The translations under genes were made by a program, and so were the position numbers. Of a DNA stretch of 64,000 nt, positions 61,495 to 64,000 are shown in pieces (positions within the stretch are counted from its first letter, which is position 1; the number at the start of each line of letters is the position of its first letter). The stretch is from Mercurialis annua (Eukaryota; Streptophyta; Magnoliopsida; Malpighiales; Euphorbiaceae), in NCBI RefSeq assembly GCF_937616625.2, contig NC_065570.1, forward strand, positions 67,793,665 to 67,857,664, written 5' to 3'. The notes under the pieces are model-generated. The model was not told the origin of the DNA, searched no databases, and saw only the letters and a program-made list of their open reading frames with translations.

Positions 61495-62502
61495 TTAATT
61501 CTATTTATATGTCTTTTTAACGTGTGATTTCTATCACACTTAATATCAAAAGTATGCTTTCGATCTAATTAATATTTCACATTAGTTTTATGCTATTATA
61601 AAAAGATTACTATATTTTTGATTAATTATCAAACTTAATTTTTTCAAAAAATCAAAATGACTAAATTTCAATTTAAATAATTTAGTATTGCCGTATGCAG
61701 CTGTAGATTCCATTTATTGGAATCAATAACTGTAAGCAAAAAACTGTACTATATATTTATCTACTTCATATGCATAATTTTTTAATAATTAGAAGGCACA
61801 AAATTAATTGTTAGTAGATTTAATTATGTGCTTGAATCTTTATCATCAAATAGAAATAACATCTAAATTACACAAGTCGTCATCATCTTAATTTTACACC
61901 TAGCTTTTGAAAGTGATGGAGAGAGATCAAGTTTCATTAATACAATTTAATTCATCAAAGTTCTTAAATTTTGTCTCATCCAGGTAAATCATATCTGTAA
62001 ATTTTACATATAGAATAATAACACATACATTATCAAACACTAAAATAATATTTAAACACAACAATGTCAATACAGCAAAGTGATCTAATAATAAAAAAAT
62101 AAGAAACTACACAAAGTAAATTGAAAATACAGAAAAATTATTATATAGCTATTCAATTAATTAACAAAAGAAGACATTAATTAATATATGCAAAATTATG
62201 ATAAATTTGATAAATATATCATGAAAAAAATCGAGTGTAAAGATTAATGGTCTATTTGATAAACATAAATACATTTTAGTCCTTTAATTTGTTTTTATGA
62301 TAAACTAGTCTATAATTGAAGAAAAACTCTAAAAAATAAGAAGTTATCTATCTAATATAATATTTAAAAATGTGTTTTTATTTATGATCTTTATGTTATT
62401 ACTAAAAAAAATTATTATTTTCTCTACTTATGGACCAATTTATTACAAAAATAACTTCAGATACTAAATTTAATTTTATCTTTATCTGAGCATTTATCTT
62501 TT
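61495..62502. other. AT-rich intergenic DNA
   Basis: Very AT-rich with no gene or repeat recognised. Confidence 0.5.
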
Positions 62503-62874
62503 GGCTTAATCACCAAAAAACCCCTCACCTTTTAACCCTTTTTCAGTTGCACCCTGACGTTGTAATTTTGTCAATTGCACCCTAATTCGCACCTTTGGGT
62601 TTCAATTCCACCCTCAAAATCAAATTGGACTTTTTGCACTCGGAAAAAATTCATAAAAACCCTTATAAAGTACTCGTTTGAACTCTTTTCCACATAAAAA
62701 GTTAAAAATGGATGACTTATTTTAACTTTTTTCAAATAAAAAAGAGATCAATTTAGTACTTGAGGGTGAAATTGAAAATTAAAGGTGTGAATTAGGGTGC
62801 AACTGATAAAATTGCAACGTCAGGGTGCATTTAAAAAGGGGCTAAAAGGTGGAGTTTTTTTTGTTGATTAAGCC
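62503..62874. mobile_element. MULE-type foldback MITE, different family
   Basis: GGCTTAATCACCAAAAAA to TTGTTGATTAAGCC, with long pairing arms (GCACCCTGACGTTGTAATTT / AAATTGCAACGTCAGGGTGC). A perfect 9-bp duplication TTATCTTTT lies at 62494-62502 and 62875-62883. No coding content. Confidence 0.88.
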
Positions 62875-63478
62875 TTATCTTTTGTATGTGCTACTTGGAT
62901 ATAACTAGACGCAAAATACAAGATTGTTGGACCAAATTAACACAATTTTGTATTTACATTTAGGATAAATCTATCAATTTTATCATAGTTATGGATATGT
63001 TAATTTATTTTTCCTTAACAGAAAATATAATCTCCTTTTTTATGAATAAAATATAACCTCCTTAATAAGGAAGGTCTCCAATTACGTTTATAAGTAAAAA
63101 ATTAATACGTTGAAAACTTTACTTTCTTATTTTAAATTAGTGGAAACTAAAAAAATTAACATAATGAGAGTAGAAATTAAGGTTAATTGAGAAGAATGCG
63201 AGAATTGATTGGAACAACACATACACATAAAGTTATTATAAGGTAAAGACAATATAGAAAGAAATAATACAAGCCGGTTATAGACGGCTACTAACTGTTT
63301 AATTTCTGTCTATAGCCGGCCATTTTTTTCTTCTAATTATTCTTTTCTTTTATTTGCCAGCCTATACAATTTTAGTTCATTCTTCATTGCATTTCCTTTA
63401 TAATTCATTTGCTTTGGAGGACTCATCAGTCTGTCCCATAATAACTTTTCAGTTTCTCCTCTAAACTTGATAAATTTA
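62875..63478 (+). promoter_or_regulatory. Promoter and leader of the AP2 gene, with an inverted repeat
   Basis: AT-rich DNA leading to the ATG at 63,479. An inverted repeat pairs AGCCGGTTATAGAC (63,272-63,285) with GTCTATAGCCGGC (63,308-63,320) around a ~22-base loop. The TATAG core in each arm is part of the palindrome. It could be a MITE remnant or a paired protein-binding site. Confidence 0.4.
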
Positions 63479-64000
63479 ATGGGGAAGCATAACCAAATTA
63501 AGACTGTGACAAATAATAATAATAACAATGCTACTACTACTACTTATAGCAATGGAGTTACGAAGGCGAAACGTACACGAAGAAGCGTGCCAAGAGACTC
63601 TCCGCCTCAACGTAGCTCGATTTATCGAGGGGTTACTAGGTCAATCATCGATTTAGTAATCACACTATTTTTTAACGTTTGACTAAATTTTATTCATATT
63701 TCTTGACTAACAAGTGTTAATTTGCATGCAGACATCGATGGACCGGCCGATATGAAGCTCATTTGTGGGATAAGAATTGTTGGAATGAATCGCAGAATAA
63801 AAAAGGGAGACAAGGTTAATTTTCAACCTTTATTTTCTCGTATTATGTTTATTTTTTTAATTTGAAATTAATATTAAGAAATGTCAATATATATCGATGA
63901 TCAAGCTCTTCATTTTTGTGTTTTGGTGGTGGCATTATTGGCGGGCTCGGGACGAATATGATAATGCAGTCTATCTTGGTAAGTACCATAACGAATAAAG
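63479..64000 (+). CDS. AP2-type transcription factor, WRI3/WRI4-like (5' part)
   Basis: Three exons are visible before the window ends: 63479-63639, 63732-63814 and the 9-nt exon 63970-63978. The start ATG at 63,479 gives [10 protein letters not shown], an Asn/Thr-rich stretch, a basic [18 protein letters not shown] segment, and the first AP2 domain: SSIYRGVTR / [20 protein letters not shown] / QNKKGRQ. The 9-nt exon (TCTATCTTG) completes it with Val-Tyr-Leu. It has CAG before it and GTAAGT after it and is in phase. This micro-exon is a known hallmark of WRINKLED1 and related AP2 genes, where the VYL residues are needed for activity. Sequence around the AP2 domain is closer to WRI3/WRI4 (ADAP-type) than to WRI1, in my judgement. 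Those factors activate fatty-acid and cutin supply genes. The remainder lies outside the window. Confidence 0.9.

Noticed and set aside
1..64000. CRISPR array, operon or prokaryotic-type system
   Set aside because: Repeats are transposon-derived, genes have introns and plant homology, and no array of regular short repeats and spacers exists.

Overview
The window is nuclear DNA of a flowering plant, and almost certainly a eudicot. Its genes are split by many GT-AG introns. It carries a TIR-NB-LRR gene (a class missing from grasses), a nuclear gene for a plastid ribosomal protein, and AT-rich intergenic DNA full of plant transposons. I cannot name the species; a rosid is plausible but unproven. 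No bacterial, organellar, viral or CRISPR sequence was seen.

Layout. 1-3,500: a long foldback element, a SINE fragment and a Helitron end in AT-rich DNA. 3,557-6,570 (-): a six-exon TRF2/HOY1 PH-like domain gene with a G-box-rich promoter. 7,362-15,260: one young Ty3/gypsy (Tat-type) LTR retrotransposon with an intact pol frame, no gag, and an intron-containing antisense gene. 17,135-21,025 (+): a degenerate TNL resistance gene. 21,632-23,663 (-): plastid ribosomal protein bL35. 25,382-27,708 (-): nucleoporin NUP43. 28,602-29,050 (+): a small plastid-type membrane protein (DUF7887-like). 29,979-34,933: nested and hairpin-bearing retroposons. 35,941-48,848 (+): a 23-exon REC/CLU-type gene with a three-LTR TRIM in an intron. 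49,497-53,574 (-): a heptahelical PAQR protein (HHP4-like), convergent with REC. 54,000-63,300: transposon graveyard of MULE foldbacks, a hAT MITE, a LINE 3' end and SINEs. 63,479 to the end (+): the start of an AP2/WRINKLED-type transcription factor gene, including its 9-nt micro-exon.

For seven genes, exon boundaries were placed by hand from splice signals and reading phase. In each the phases close without a gap, giving 556 aa for the PH-like protein, 152 aa for bL35c, 358 aa for NUP43, 120 aa for the DUF7887-like protein, 1,847 aa for REC and 365 aa for HHP; the seventh, the AP2 gene, is a partial gene. The genes are unrelated housekeeping, defence and developmental loci and do not form a pathway. 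I found no convincing new multi-gene system. The best leads are a retroposon family marked by a 5' palindromic hairpin, a TNL whose TIR has lost its catalytic glutamate, a very recent gag-less retrotransposon, and a tandem three-LTR TRIM.
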